58,559 bases of DNA, taken from positions 1-58,559 of the forward strand of contig NZ_CALUWO010000007.1 in assembly GCF_944324505.1 (NCBI RefSeq), in the 5' to 3' direction. Under the pieces are notes generated by a model. It had not been told where the DNA came from, searched no databases, and saw nothing but the letters and a program-made list of their open reading frames with translations. Numbering within the stretch: the stretch's first letter is position 1; every line of letters begins with the position of its first letter. This stretch comes from an uncultured Desulfovibrio sp. GTDB lineage: Bacteria > Desulfobacterota > Desulfovibrionia > Desulfovibrionales > Desulfovibrionaceae. The position numbers were made by a program, and so were the translations under genes. Of this stretch, positions 25,072 through 34,819 are shown in pieces.

Positions 25072-26474
25072 GCCAGCCCGCCCGCCTGCAACCCCTGATT
25101 CCCCGCAGACCGCCCATAGAAACCACCCTCTTCGATTTCTTCAAGGTGGGTCCCGGTCCGTCCAGTTCCCACACCATCGGCCCCATGAAGGCCGGCAACG
25201 ACTTTCTGGAGCGCTGCCGTGCCCTGCCCGATGCCACGCTGGCCCGCGCCGCGGCCATCCACATTCTGCTGCTGGGATCGCTGAGCGCCACCGGCAGGGG
25301 GCACGGCACGGATACGGCTGTTCTGGCCGGTCTGCTGGGGACGGCGCCGGAACACTGTCAGCCCGGCATGCTGTCTGCGCTGGCCGCCCATCCGGAAGCC
25401 CGGCATGGCCTCCGTCTCCGGCAGTGGGAGATTTCCCTGTCCCTTGCAGACATCACCTTCGGCCCTGTGCTGCATGACGCGCCGTTCAGCAATACGCTGC
25501 GGCTTGCACTGGTGGACGCGCAGGGCCAGCCTCTGCTGGAAATGGAATACTATTCCGTGGGGGGCGGCTTTTTGCAGTGGAAGGGCTGGACCCCGCCGGA
25601 GCACGGCCATCCGGTCCATCCCTACGGCACCATGCGTGAACTGCATGAACAGCTTGACCGCACGGGCCTGACCCTGCACGAACTCATTCTGGAAAATGAG
25701 ACCGCCATTACCGGCATGCCGCGTCCCCGCATCTTTGCCCAGCTCGAGGACATCATGGATGCCATGTATGACAGCGTGCGGCGCGGCCTGTCCGCCTCCG
25801 GCAGACTGCCGGGCAAACCGGGCGTCTGGCGCAAGGCCGGCGGTCTGCTGGAACGCGCCAAAAACCAGCCCTATCTGGTGGACCGCTTTCTCGGCAAGCT
25901 CAATGCCTACGCCTTTGCCGTGGCCGAGGAAAATGCCGCCGGCGGCGTCATTGTCACCGCGCCCACCTGCGGCGCTGCGGGGGTCATGCCTGCCCTGCTC
26001 TATGCCATGCGGCAGGACCTCAACATCGGCGAACGCGCCCTGCGCGAGGGCCTGCTGGCATCGGCTGCCGTGGGCTTTCTGGCCAAGCACAATGCCGGCA
26101 TTGCCGGTGCCGAGGTGGGCTGTCAGGGAGAAGTGGGCGTGGCGTCCTCCATGGGCGCCGCCATGCTGGCCCATGCGCGCGGCAACACGGCCCGCGTGGT
26201 GGAAAATGCCGCCGAAGTGGCCCTGGAACATCACCTAGGCCTTACCTGCGATCCCGTGGGCGGCTATGTGCAGGTGCCCTGCATCGAACGCAATGCCGTG
26301 GGCGCCATCAAGGCCTACAATGCCGCCCTGCTGGCCACCTGCGAGGAGGCGCACCAGCACCTTGTGACCCTGGATGCCGCCATCCGCGCCATGGGCGAAA
26401 CCGGGCGGGAAATGAGCGTCAAGTTCAAGGAAACCGGCGAAGGCGGCCTGGCGGTCAGCATCGTGGAATGCTGA
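25068..26474 (+). CDS. sdaA: L-serine ammonia-lyase, iron-sulfur type
   Basis: 468 residues, single-chain form. N-terminal beta domain: SLFDFF-like TTLFDFFKVGPGPSSSHTIGPMKAG. C-terminal alpha domain: GGVIVTAPTCGAAGVMPALLYA, FLAKHNAGIAGAEVGCQGEVGVASSMGAAMLA and LTCDPVGGYVQVPCIERNAVGAIKAYNA, carrying the cysteines for the labile [4Fe-4S] cluster. It deaminates serine to pyruvate and ammonia; pyruvate can feed the ferredoxin oxidoreductase or lactate pathways of a sulfate reducer. Confidence 0.95.
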   Translation: MSQPARLQPLIPRRPPIETTLFDFFKVGPGPSSSHTIGPMKAGNDFLERCRALPDATLARAAAIHILLLGSLSATGRGHGTDTAVLAGLLGTAPEHCQPGMLSALAAHPEARHGLRLRQWEISLSLADITFGPVLHDAPFSNTLRLALVDAQGQPLLEMEYYSVGGGFLQWKGWTPPEHGHPVHPYGTMRELHEQLDRTGLTLHELILENETAITGMPRPRIFAQLEDIMDAMYDSVRRGLSASGRLPGKPGVWRKAGGLLERAKNQPYLVDRFLGKLNAYAFAVAEENAAGGVIVTAPTCGAAGVMPALLYAMRQDLNIGERALREGLLASAAVGFLAKHNAGIAGAEVGCQGEVGVASSMGAAMLAHARGNTARVVENAAEVALEHHLGLTCDPVGGYVQVPCIERNAVGAIKAYNAALLATCEEAHQHLVTLDAAIRAMGETGREMSVKFKETGEGGLAVSIVEC

Positions 26475-26498
26475 CCGCCGGCAGCGCCATCAGGCCCG

Positions 26499-28178
26499 TT
26501 ACAGGGGCTGCTGTTTGCGGGGGTCGCAGTCCATGTCCGTCAGCACTTCCACCAGAGCCGGCCTGTCCGCAGCCAGGGCCTGCTCCAGGGCGGGCCGAAT
26601 CTGATCGGGCTGCTCCACCCGAAGGCCCAGACAGCCCATTTCCTCAGCAATGCGGGCAAAATGGGTGGGACGGTACATGAAGAAGCCCTCGGGGCGGATG
26701 CGGCTGCCCTCGTGGGCCTTTTCCGCCCGTTCGCGGCACTGGCCCAGCCCGCCGTTGTTGTTGAGCACCGTGATGGTCCGGATGTTGTAGCGGGCGGCTG
26801 TTTCCATTTCCGCAAGGTGATACCAGAAGCCGCCATCGCCGGTGAAGCAGAAGACGGGCCTGTCCGGCAGGGCGCACTTGACCCCCAGCGATGCGGGAAA
26901 ACCCCAGCCCAGCGAACCGCCGGTGGGCCGGAGAAAGCGCTGTCCCGGCCGGGTCAGGCGCACAAAGGCGCTGGCCCAGATGGCGGAAAAGCCCGTATCC
27001 GCCACCAGCACACTCCCTTCCGGCAGAAAGGCGGACAGCTCGTGGCAGAGCCGCTCCGTGCGCACGGGCACGGCTCCGCTGGTCAGGCGCTGCCGGTGGG
27101 CTTCCAGCCAGCGGGCGGCGGCGGTCTGGGCCTCTTCTGTCCAGGCGGCAGGCGCCTTCCAGTCGGCCAGCGCCGCGTCAAGCTCTTCCAGCACGCTCCG
27201 GGCATCCCCGAAAACGGGAAGACAACCGGCCGCATTGCGCCCCAGCTCCTCCATGCAGATGTCGATCTGCGCCACCGGCGTGCCGGGCGCGGGAATGGTC
27301 CAGTTCAGGGTCAGCTGGTCATTGAGGCTGCACCCTGCGTACAGCACAAAATCCGCCCGGCCCACCAGGGCATTGGCGCAGGTACGGTGATATTCGCCCA
27401 CAGGACCGAGATAGAGGGGGTGACTGTCGGCAAGCAGGCCCTTGCCGTCCACGGACGAGGCCACGGGCAGGCCCCGGTCCGCCAGTGCCCGCACCACCTG
27501 GCCGGCCCCGGAAATGGCCGCGCCATTGCCCACCACCAGCACAGGCCGGCGGGCCTCGCGCAGCCTGTACGCCAGCTGGCGGAGCTGCCGGCTGTCAGGC
27601 CGGGGACGCAGGGCAGGCACCCGGGCATAGGGCGCTTCCGTGGTGGTATCAAAGGCCGCCCGGGCCGCATCGAAACTTTCGCCGGTATGATTGGGAATAT
27701 CCAGATGCACAGGCCCCGGACGGCCGCAGGTGGCTTCCCGGAAGCACTGCCGCAGATAGAGGGGCACCAGCTCCGGCGTGGCGGCACAGGCATGATATTT
27801 GGTCACGGCGGCAAAGAGCTGCTCGTGATTCAGCTCCTGATAGCTGTGCCTGTGCTGGAACTGCGGAGGCTTCCTGCCCGTGATGGCAATGACGGGCGAA
27901 CCGGCCAGGCAGGCATCCTGAAGTCCGGAAGCGATATTGGCCGCGCCCACGGACTGACTCAGGCAGACAGCCGGACGCCGCGCGGCACGGGCATAGCCGT
28001 CGGCCATATAGGCTGCGGCCTTTTCCGAATGGGCGATGATCTGCTGCACGCCCCGTTTTTCCAGCTCCACCAGCGTGTGCAGCAGCATGGACTCCATAAG
28101 AAAGATATGTGTGATACCGTAGGCGTGCAGAGTACCGGCCATGTATTCCGCACCGGTCTGCATTGCTTTGTGGGACAT
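26499..28178 (-). CDS. Thiamine-diphosphate-dependent enzyme (acetolactate synthase-like)
   Basis: 559 residues with all three ThDP-enzyme domains: the PYR domain with the activating Glu in IIAHSEKAAAYMADGYARA, a central Rossmann domain (RPVLVVGNGAAISGAGQVVRAL) and the PP domain with GGSLGWGFPASLGVKCAL and GDGGFWYHLAEMETAARYNIRTITVLNNN (GDG-x-N motif). It is too divergent to name; acetolactate synthase, sulfoacetaldehyde acetyltransferase, sulfopyruvate decarboxylase-like and benzoylformate decarboxylase-like enzymes share this plan. No ilvN regulatory subunit is adjacent, which argues against biosynthetic acetolactate synthase. Transcribed alone. Confidence 0.85.
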   Translation of the reverse strand: MSHKAMQTGAEYMAGTLHAYGITHIFLMESMLLHTLVELEKRGVQQIIAHSEKAAAYMADGYARAARRPAVCLSQSVGAANIASGLQDACLAGSPVIAITGRKPPQFQHRHSYQELNHEQLFAAVTKYHACAATPELVPLYLRQCFREATCGRPGPVHLDIPNHTGESFDAARAAFDTTTEAPYARVPALRPRPDSRQLRQLAYRLREARRPVLVVGNGAAISGAGQVVRALADRGLPVASSVDGKGLLADSHPLYLGPVGEYHRTCANALVGRADFVLYAGCSLNDQLTLNWTIPAPGTPVAQIDICMEELGRNAAGCLPVFGDARSVLEELDAALADWKAPAAWTEEAQTAAARWLEAHRQRLTSGAVPVRTERLCHELSAFLPEGSVLVADTGFSAIWASAFVRLTRPGQRFLRPTGGSLGWGFPASLGVKCALPDRPVFCFTGDGGFWYHLAEMETAARYNIRTITVLNNNGGLGQCRERAEKAHEGSRIRPEGFFMYRPTHFARIAEEMGCLGLRVEQPDQIRPALEQALAADRPALVEVLTDMDCDPRKQQPL

Positions 28179-28506
28179 GTTGCACCCTTGTTTTTCTGTT
28201 GCGAAAAGGCAGCGGGCATGCTGCCGGCGTCACGAAACGCAACGTCCTTTCCCGCACCTGCCGCCGGACTGTTTCCCGTACCGGAACAGCATCCGGGCGG
28301 GGCATGACACCGGCAAAAGAAAGACCCACAACAGCCGCTCATCGGAGGGGCGGCCGCCACGGGCAACGCACAGGGTACGCAATGCTTGGGAAAAATGCCA
28401 GATATTCCTGACACAACGGCGGGCCGGGACGCCGGACAGCCGGCGGAAGCCTCTCGTGCGCGGCGTTACACGCTGCCCGCGGGGCTGCGGGAAACGGGCG
28501 CACAGC
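28179..28506. other. 328 bp intergenic region
   Basis: Lies between the ThDP-enzyme start and the end of ogt, both on the minus strand. It must hold the promoter of the former, but I see no convincing -35/-10 pair, terminator or repeat. The ribosome site AAGGGTG before the ATG at 28178 is the only clear signal. Confidence 0.4.
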
Positions 28507-29046
28507 TCAGGCGGCGTGCAGGCTTTCGTGCCGCAGCAGCCAGCGCTTGCAGGACAGGCCGCACGCATAGCCTCCCAGCGTGCCGCAGGAGGTAATGACC
28601 CGGTGACAGGGCGTAACTATGAGCAGGGGATTGGCATGATTGGCCATGCCCACGGCGCGAAAGGCACGCGGGCGGCCTATGGCACGGGCAATGTCCGCAT
28701 AGCTGCATGTCCGCCCGTAGGGAATGCGCCGCAGGGCCTGCCAGACCTCACGCTGAAAGGCGGTGCCGCCTTCTTCCAGCGGCAGGCAGAACTGCCGCAG
28801 CCGGCCGGCAAAATAGGCTGTCAGCTGGGCCGCGGCTTCCCGCAGCAGAGGATGGCAGACAGGCAGGGACAGCCCCATGGCAGACGCCGGGCGGGCAAAG
28901 GCTATCTGCCGCAGGCCCGTCTGTCCGGCCACAAGCAGCAGGCAGCCCAGAGGCGTGGACACAACGGCCCGGGCCAGCTGGCCGCCTGGGGGCGTCTCGT
29001 GCTGCCGGGCGCCGGCCAGGGGCGCAGGCAGCCCAGAGGCGGGCAT
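28507..29046 (-). CDS. ogt: Methylated-DNA--protein-cysteine methyltransferase
   Basis: 179 residues with the MGMT C-terminal domain: FQREVWQALRRIPYGRTCSYADIARAIGRPRAFRAVGMANHANPLLIVTPCHRVITSCGTLGGYACGL. PCHRV carries the acceptor Cys and RAVGMANHANP is the DNA-binding helix. It reverses O6-alkylguanine damage in a single suicidal transfer. The gene overlaps the upstream MFS gene by ATGA. Confidence 0.95.
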   Translation of the reverse strand: MPASGLPAPLAGARQHETPPGGQLARAVVSTPLGCLLLVAGQTGLRQIAFARPASAMGLSLPVCHPLLREAAAQLTAYFAGRLRQFCLPLEEGGTAFQREVWQALRRIPYGRTCSYADIARAIGRPRAFRAVGMANHANPLLIVTPCHRVITSCGTLGGYACGLSCKRWLLRHESLHAA

Positions 29047-30221
29047 CAGTCCTCCTGCTCCTCGGACGGCCGCACGGCGGGATCACGCAGGAACAGGCTG
29101 GCCGTTCCGCCTGCCAGCACCACGGGAATGAGACACATGAGCGCGGACGGCAGCCCGCCGTACAGGTCGGCCACACGGCCCAGCAGCGGCGTCACAATGC
29201 CGCCGGCCGTCATGGCCACCCCCAGGGTCATGCCCGAGGCAAAGCCCACATTGCGCGCCAGATACTTCTGCCCCAGCACCACCAGCGAGCTGAACGGCGC
29301 AAACAGGCCGATGGCCACGGGCACCAGCATGAGCGCCGCCAGCCACGGCGAGGTCAGGAAGGGAAAGATGCTCATGGACGGAATGGAAAGGCAGTAGGAC
29401 AGGCGCACCACCCGGCTGAAGCCGATGCGGTCGGCCAGAATGCCGCCCAGCACATTGAAGGTCACGCCCACGCCGCAGAAAAAGGCCAGTACCAGCGAGG
29501 CCGAGGTCTTGCTGGTGCCGAAGACATCCACCCAGTAAAAGGGGATGTAGCTGTTCATGGTCAGGAAGAGAACGGAACGGGCCATGAGCGCCACCATGAG
29601 CACGCCAAAGGCCCGCCAGTTATTGACGCCCCGCTCTTCCTCGGCCGAGCGGATCACGGCGCCCGATCCGCTGGCGGAGGGTCCCAGCACCAGCAGCTGC
29701 ATGAGGATGCCGGCCATGACAAGGGCCAGCAGCGAAAAGGCCGCCGTACCATGCAGGCCGAACAGGGCAGTGCTCACCGTGACCACCAGCGGCCCCAGCA
29801 CAAAACCGCTGTTGCCGCCCACCGAAAAGATGCTCAGCCCCATGCCCTTGTGCGAACCGGAAATGCGGTTGGCGTAGCGCGCGCCCTCGGGATGGAAAAG
29901 GGCGGCCCCCACGCCGCTGATCATGAGGCCGAAAAAGATGGCCCAGTAGTTTTCCAGATAGCCGGAAAGGCCCACGCCCAGCCCTGCCAGCAGAACGCCC
30001 AGCGGCACAAACCACGGGCGGCTGCTCCGGTCAGCCATAAGGCCGAAGAAGGGCTGAACAATGGACGAGACCACGGCATAGGCAAACATGAGTCCGCCGG
30101 CCGTCTGATAGTTGAAGCCGTACATGGCCGCCAGATACGGCAGAAGCGACGGCAGGGCACCGCGGTTGATGTCGCACGACATGTGCCCCACAGAGATGAC
30201 AAGAAGTTTCCTGAACTGCAT
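29046..30221 (-). CDS. MFS transporter (fosmidomycin-resistance-like)
   Basis: 391 residues starting MQFRKLLVISVGHMSCDINRGALPSLLPYL, twelve hydrophobic helices. The N-terminal His/Asp pattern (GHMSCDINRGALP), FGLMADRSSRPW and ALFHPEGARYANRISGSHKGMGLSIFSVGGNSGFVLGPL are typical of the Fsr subgroup of drug-export MFS proteins. Ribosome site GGGGGAAG. Substrate unknown. Co-translated with ogt. Confidence 0.88.
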   Translation of the reverse strand: MQFRKLLVISVGHMSCDINRGALPSLLPYLAAMYGFNYQTAGGLMFAYAVVSSIVQPFFGLMADRSSRPWFVPLGVLLAGLGVGLSGYLENYWAIFFGLMISGVGAALFHPEGARYANRISGSHKGMGLSIFSVGGNSGFVLGPLVVTVSTALFGLHGTAAFSLLALVMAGILMQLLVLGPSASGSGAVIRSAEEERGVNNWRAFGVLMVALMARSVLFLTMNSYIPFYWVDVFGTSKTSASLVLAFFCGVGVTFNVLGGILADRIGFSRVVRLSYCLSIPSMSIFPFLTSPWLAALMLVPVAIGLFAPFSSLVVLGQKYLARNVGFASGMTLGVAMTAGGIVTPLLGRVADLYGGLPSALMCLIPVVLAGGTASLFLRDPAVRPSEEQED

Positions 30222-30301
30222 GGCTTCCCCCCATCGCGTCAGATTGCCAACGAGCATACATGAGGGAAGCACTGCCGTAAAGCGCATACGCGCCGGAAAC
30301 A

Positions 30302-30487
30302 TCAACAGAGTTTGAGGATATCCTTGTAGACCTGATAGACATCCAGCACGGCATCACGTGGCGAGAGCTTGCGGTCTCCGGCCATGAGCAGGCAGGCCGA
30401 CCTGGCCATTTCCAGACGCACTTCCTTGTCCAGTCTGGCCAGATCCGCCTCGATGGCGGCAGGCTGATCCTTGGCATTTTCCGACAT
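30302..30487 (-). CDS. Small hypothetical protein
   Basis: 61 residues, mostly helical and charged (EADLARLDKEVRLEMARSACLLMAGDRKLSPRDAVLDVYQVYKDILK). The ATG is behind GGGAGGAAGCT, a strong ribosome site. This supports it as a real gene despite its length. The AVLDVYQVYKDIL end recalls small coupling or chaperone-like helices but no family is recognised. Confidence 0.65.
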   Translation of the reverse strand: MSENAKDQPAAIEADLARLDKEVRLEMARSACLLMAGDRKLSPRDAVLDVYQVYKDILKLC

Positions 30488-30655
30488 AGCTTCCTCCCGG
30501 GGGGAAATACTTGCTAAAGAATATTTGAAAACATCTTATTTGCCAAGGAAGATTTCTCGTGTCAACGGCATTCCCCTCAAAAAAACTGCGGGCAGGCACG
30601 GCCGGCAGCCGTCCTGCCCGCGGCAGTCAGTCATGCGGGGCCGGCCGTTTCCGGC

Positions 30656-31435
30656 TCAGGCGGTGACCACCGTTCCCAGGGGTTCGCCGTCCAGCAGATA
30701 GCGGCGCAGGCTGGAAGGCTGGCGCCCGTCAAGGATAAGGGCGCGCTGGCAGCCCTGATCCAGGGCATGCAGGCAGGCCTGCACCTTGGGAATCATGCCG
30801 CCGCTGATGACCTCGGCCTCCATGAGGGCGGCGATGCGCTCCCGGCTCAGGGAGGGAATAAGCTGCTTCTGGGCATCCAGCACGCCCGGCACATCGGAAA
30901 TGAGCACAAAGAAATCCGCCTGAAGGGCGCCGGCCACGGCCCCGGCGGCCGTATCGGCATTGATGTTCAGGGCCTGCCCCTCGGGGCCGGAAGCCACCGG
31001 CGCCACCACGGGCAGAAAACCGCCATCCAGCAGGCAGGAAAGCAGGGCTGGGTCCACCTGATCCACCTCGCCCACCAGGCCCAGAACCGGGTCCTTCACC
31101 CGCGCGCGCAGCAGGCCGCCATCCCGTCCGGACACGCCGGCCGCACGGGCGCCGTGCTGGAGAAAGCGACTGACAACGCGCTTGTTGACCTCACCGCAGA
31201 GCACCATTTCCACGGCCTGCATGGTGTCGGCATCGGTCACCCGCAGGCCCTTCTCGAAGTGGCTGGCGATGGCCAGCCGGCCAAGCAGGGCATTGATCTG
31301 GGGGCCGCCGCCATGCACGACCACAAGACGCATGCGCTGCTGCAAAAAGGCCATATCATCGGCAAAGGCCGCATTCAGTTCATCCTGATCCATGGCGTGA
31401 CCGCCGTATTTGATGACAACAGTCCGGGTGCTCAT
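30656..31435 (-). CDS. argB: Acetylglutamate kinase
   Basis: 259 residues, the length of the E. coli-type enzyme. Motifs: VIKYGGHAM (phosphate-binding Lys), LVVVHGGGPQINALL, KGLRVTDADTMQAVEMVL, NINADTAAGAVAGAL, LISDVPGVLD and SGGMIPKVQACLHAL. It phosphorylates N-acetylglutamate in arginine synthesis. Ribosome site AAGGAG. No other arg gene is adjacent. Confidence 0.95.
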   Translation of the reverse strand: MSTRTVVIKYGGHAMDQDELNAAFADDMAFLQQRMRLVVVHGGGPQINALLGRLAIASHFEKGLRVTDADTMQAVEMVLCGEVNKRVVSRFLQHGARAAGVSGRDGGLLRARVKDPVLGLVGEVDQVDPALLSCLLDGGFLPVVAPVASGPEGQALNINADTAAGAVAGALQADFFVLISDVPGVLDAQKQLIPSLSRERIAALMEAEVISGGMIPKVQACLHALDQGCQRALILDGRQPSSLRRYLLDGEPLGTVVTA

Positions 31436-31670
31436 AGGTTCTCCTTGAGGCAGAAAAAATTGCGGCAGGGCCGCCTTCCCGCTGTAGCACTGCCCCTGCG
31501 GACGCGCAAGGGCGCAGCCTGCGGAAGCGCCCCGTCATACCGTTGCAAGGAGCAGCCATTGGCGGTATCCTGTGCGCCCTGTGCCGCAGGCGCACCGCGT
31601 GTCCGTGGTGGCCCCCCGGCCCTGCTCCCCCAAAATTTCCCCGGCAAATCCCGCCATGAAGGACCGTATC

Positions 31671-33065
31671 ATGAATCATGTCGTTACCCGTTTTGCGCCC
31701 AGCCCCACGGGCCATCTGCACATCGGCGGCGCGCGTACCGCCATTTTCTGCTGGCTGCTGGCCCGCCACTACGGCGGCCAGTTCCACCTGCGCATCGAGG
31801 ATACCGACCTGCTGCGCTCCAAGCAGGAATATACCGACTCCATCCTGGCTTCCATGCGCTGGCTGGGCCTGGACTGGGACGGCCCGCTCAACTACCAGAC
31901 GCAGCGCACCGCCCTCTACAACCAGTATGTGGACAAGCTGCTGGAAACCGGTCACGCCTACTGGTGTTCCTGCACCCCGGAAGAGGTGGAGGCCATGCGC
32001 GAAAAGGCCCGTGCCCAGGGCCTCAAGCCCCGCTACAACGGCTGCTGCCGCGAACGGCACCTCGGCCCCGGCGAAGGACGCTGCGTGCGCCTCAAGGCGC
32101 CCCTGGCCGGCAAGGTGGTTTTTGACGACATGGTCAAGGGCACCATTGCCGTGGACGTGAGCGAACTGGACGACATGGTCATCCGCCGGGCCGACGGCAT
32201 GCCCACCTACAATATGGCCGTGGTGGTGGATGACCACGAAATGGGCATCACCCACGTCATCCGCGGGGATGACCATGTTTCCAACACGCCGCGCCAGATT
32301 CTCATCTACGAGGCCCTGGGCCTGCCCGTGCCGCGCTTCGGCCATGTGCCCATGATCCTCGGCCCGGACCGGCAGAAGCTCTCCAAACGCCACGGCGCCC
32401 GCGCCGTCATCGAATACCAGAACGACGGCCTGCTGCCCCAGGCCCTGGTCAACTACCTGGTGCGTCTGGGCTGGTCCCACGGCGATCAGGAAATCTTCAC
32501 CCGCGAGGAACTCATCCGCTTTTTCGACGGCACCAGCCTCAACCCCGCGGCAGCGGCCTTTGACCCGGCCAAGCTGGAATGGGTCAATGCCCACTTCATG
32601 CGCGAGCTGCCGCTGGACGAACTGGCCGGGCTGGTAAAGCCCTTTGCCGAAAAGGCCGGCTATGACATGAGCCGCCTGGATGCACCCCGGCTTCAGGCTC
32701 TCTGTCACATGTTCCGCGAACGCGCCGCCAACCTCAAGGCCCTGGCGGAAGCCTTTGCCCCCCTGCTGGCCAGTGCCGACGAGCTTTCCTACGATGAAAA
32801 GGCCGTGAACAAGAACCTCACCGAGGCCAGCAAGGCACACCTGGCCGCGCTGGCGCCCCTGTTTGCGGCCACCGATTTCAGCGAATCCGCCCTGGATGCC
32901 GTGCTTAACGGCTATATTGCGGACAACGGCCTCAAGTTCAAGGACGTGGCCCCGGCCCTGCGCACGGCCCTCATGGGCTTTATGGGCGGCCCCCATCTGC
33001 CCGAAATCATGGCCTTCCTGGGCAAGGACGCCACCCTGGCCCGACTGGCCCGCGCCGGGGCCTGA
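31671..33065 (+). CDS. gltX: Glutamate--tRNA ligase
   Basis: 464 residues. HIGH motif is FAPSPTGHLHIGGARTA; KMSKS motif is KLSKRHGA; also RIEDTDLLRSKQEYTDSIL and VVVDDHEMGITHVIRGDDHVSNTPRQ. The ATG at 31671 is preferred over 31656 because AAGGA sits 7 nt before it and the protein then starts at the usual NHVVTRFAPSPTG. Since glutamine-tRNA is often made by transamidation in this group, the enzyme may also charge tRNA-Gln; that is background only. Confidence 0.97.
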   Translation: MNHVVTRFAPSPTGHLHIGGARTAIFCWLLARHYGGQFHLRIEDTDLLRSKQEYTDSILASMRWLGLDWDGPLNYQTQRTALYNQYVDKLLETGHAYWCSCTPEEVEAMREKARAQGLKPRYNGCCRERHLGPGEGRCVRLKAPLAGKVVFDDMVKGTIAVDVSELDDMVIRRADGMPTYNMAVVVDDHEMGITHVIRGDDHVSNTPRQILIYEALGLPVPRFGHVPMILGPDRQKLSKRHGARAVIEYQNDGLLPQALVNYLVRLGWSHGDQEIFTREELIRFFDGTSLNPAAAAFDPAKLEWVNAHFMRELPLDELAGLVKPFAEKAGYDMSRLDAPRLQALCHMFRERAANLKALAEAFAPLLASADELSYDEKAVNKNLTEASKAHLAALAPLFAATDFSESALDAVLNGYIADNGLKFKDVAPALRTALMGFMGGPHLPEIMAFLGKDATLARLARAGA

Positions 33066-33090
33066 TCCCGCCGCCACTCCCGGATACGCC

Positions 33091-33120
33091 AAGAGGGCGC
33101 GGCTTCGGCCGCGCCCTCTT
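33091..33120. terminator. Bidirectional terminator after gltX
   Basis: 13 bp perfect stem AAGAGGGCGCGGC/GCCGCGCCCTCTT with a TTCG tetraloop, between gltX (plus) and the NFACT gene (minus). Confidence 0.85.
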
Positions 33121-33127
33121 TATTTCC

Positions 33128-34780
33128 TCATGCACCGGCCCTGTGGCCGGCACCGGCATGTGCCGTGGCGGCATCTCCTGCCGCATCAGGCAGCAGCCGC
33201 AGCTCCAGCGAGGGGTCCACAGGGACATCCCGCGAGCACCATATCTTGTCCATGCGCACGGTACCCGGCCCCGCGCCGCGCAGGGAACGGATATGCCGGA
33301 CCTCCGCATAGAGGATGCGCGCCCGGGCCGCGTCACGCAGCCAGCTCTTGTTGGCAGCCAGGCCCCCGGCCTGATCAAGGGTGCGTTCCGGTATCTCCTG
33401 CCCGGCATGGGCACGCCGGATAATGACGTGCGATCCCGGGCCGCCATCGGCATGCAGCCAGATATCGTGCGGGGCCGCCAGCTTGCGGGCAGCCGCATTG
33501 CCCCGGGCATCCCGCCCGCGCAACAGCACAAAGCCATCTTCGCTCACAAAGAGCTGCACATTCTTGGGCAGGGCCTCCGGCAGTGGCGCACGAACGGCCG
33601 CCGCTGCCGCGTCAGGAACCGGTCCGCCGCGCCGGGCCGCTTCCCGCGCGGCCTCCAGGGCCGCCAGTTCCTGGCGCAGGAGACGCCGGCGCTCTTCAAG
33701 ATGCACACGCCCCCGCTCGCCGCGCCGGGCCGTATGAAAGAAACGGGCCATGTTTTCCCGCACGGTATAGCGCGGGTCCAGGGACAGGATGCGCCCCTGC
33801 CCCGCGGCATCCGGCGGCAGCTCCACAGAGGCCGCGCGAAAATCGGCCGGCCAGCGCCAGAGCTGGGCCTGGAGGGCAAGCCCCTGCTCGCGGGCGGCGC
33901 ACATGGCATCCAGGCGCTGTTCCTCTTCCCGCAGCTTGTCCAGCAGCCGGTTCAGCTTGCGGCTGCGCCGGGTAAGGGGCAGGGCGGCAGCATCGGAAGC
34001 CTGCCGGGCCAGCACGTCCAGGGCCAGCAGCTGGCCGGCGCGTTCCACCGCACCCAGAATGTCTTCCTCGATCTGCTCGTGCCAGTGTTCCGGCGCCTTG
34101 CCCAGCAGGGGCGCGGGCAGGGGCCAGGCACTGATCCGGCAGGGCGGCTCGCCCGGCTGTTCCGCATCCGGACGGTAGAAGAACAGATCGCCGTCACCCA
34201 GGCGCAGGTCTTCCAGCAGGGCCTGCCGGTCCAGCGGATCCCAGAAGGGCAGGGCGCGCCGCAGGGCCGGCGTCAGCACCGGCCAGTTCCGCCAGTGGCA
34301 GCAGGCATCCTCCAGCTCTTCCGGGGCGGGCCAGTGCAGCTCCTCTTCCCGGGGCTGTTCCTCCGGGCTGCAAAAACGCAGCAGCGCGCCCTGGCGCAAG
34401 TCCAGCACCACCCAGATGCTCTTGCCGGCAGGGGCATCTTCTGCCGCCTCGGAACGGCCGCCCATGAGCAGCCAGAGCTGACGCTCGGCAAAGCGGCTTA
34501 CCGTGGCCATCACGCGCCGCCCCTGCGTGTACTTGCGCAGACGCATGATCTGCGCACCAGGAGCATGCCCGGCCGCCAGCCGGCTGGTGGTCAGAAAAAG
34601 AAAGGGGTCCCTGCGGTCAGCCCGCAGGCAGAGCTGCACCTTGCGCCCGGCCTTTCGGTTGGGCAGGGTCAGATGGCAGCTGATGAGGCCAGGCACGGGT
34701 TCCTGAATCTTTTCCAGCCAGGCATCCGCAATGCGCGGGGCAAGCTCCCGGCAGAAGCGGCGGAAGAGGTGGGCATCCAT
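33128..34780 (-). CDS. NFACT/RqcH-family protein (ribosome quality control, fibronectin-binding-like)
   Basis: 550 residues from MDAHLFRRFCRELAPRIADAWLEKIQEP (ATG behind AGGAG). NFACT-N domain at the start, a charged coiled-coil middle (LDKLREEEQRLDAM, HLEERRRLLRQELAALEAAREAARR) and the NFACT-R domain at the end (GFVLLRGRDARGNAAARKLAAPHDIWLHADGGPGSHVIIRRA). RqcH homologues bind split 60S/50S-peptidyl-tRNA complexes and add alanine tails; the Asp/Arg set of the N-domain is not fully checked here. Confidence 0.85.
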   Translation of the reverse strand: MDAHLFRRFCRELAPRIADAWLEKIQEPVPGLISCHLTLPNRKAGRKVQLCLRADRRDPFLFLTTSRLAAGHAPGAQIMRLRKYTQGRRVMATVSRFAERQLWLLMGGRSEAAEDAPAGKSIWVVLDLRQGALLRFCSPEEQPREEELHWPAPEELEDACCHWRNWPVLTPALRRALPFWDPLDRQALLEDLRLGDGDLFFYRPDAEQPGEPPCRISAWPLPAPLLGKAPEHWHEQIEEDILGAVERAGQLLALDVLARQASDAAALPLTRRSRKLNRLLDKLREEEQRLDAMCAAREQGLALQAQLWRWPADFRAASVELPPDAAGQGRILSLDPRYTVRENMARFFHTARRGERGRVHLEERRRLLRQELAALEAAREAARRGGPVPDAAAAAVRAPLPEALPKNVQLFVSEDGFVLLRGRDARGNAAARKLAAPHDIWLHADGGPGSHVIIRRAHAGQEIPERTLDQAGGLAANKSWLRDAARARILYAEVRHIRSLRGAGPGTVRMDKIWCSRDVPVDPSLELRLLPDAAGDAATAHAGAGHRAGA

Positions 34781-34819
34781 GAAGACTCCTGAACGGCGGC
34801 GCAGTGGCCGCCACGAAAA

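Noticed and set aside
28707..30263. A 518-codon plus-strand frame opposite ogt and the MFS gene
   Set aside because: Antisense shadow; its His/Gln/Arg-rich text mirrors the transporter codons.
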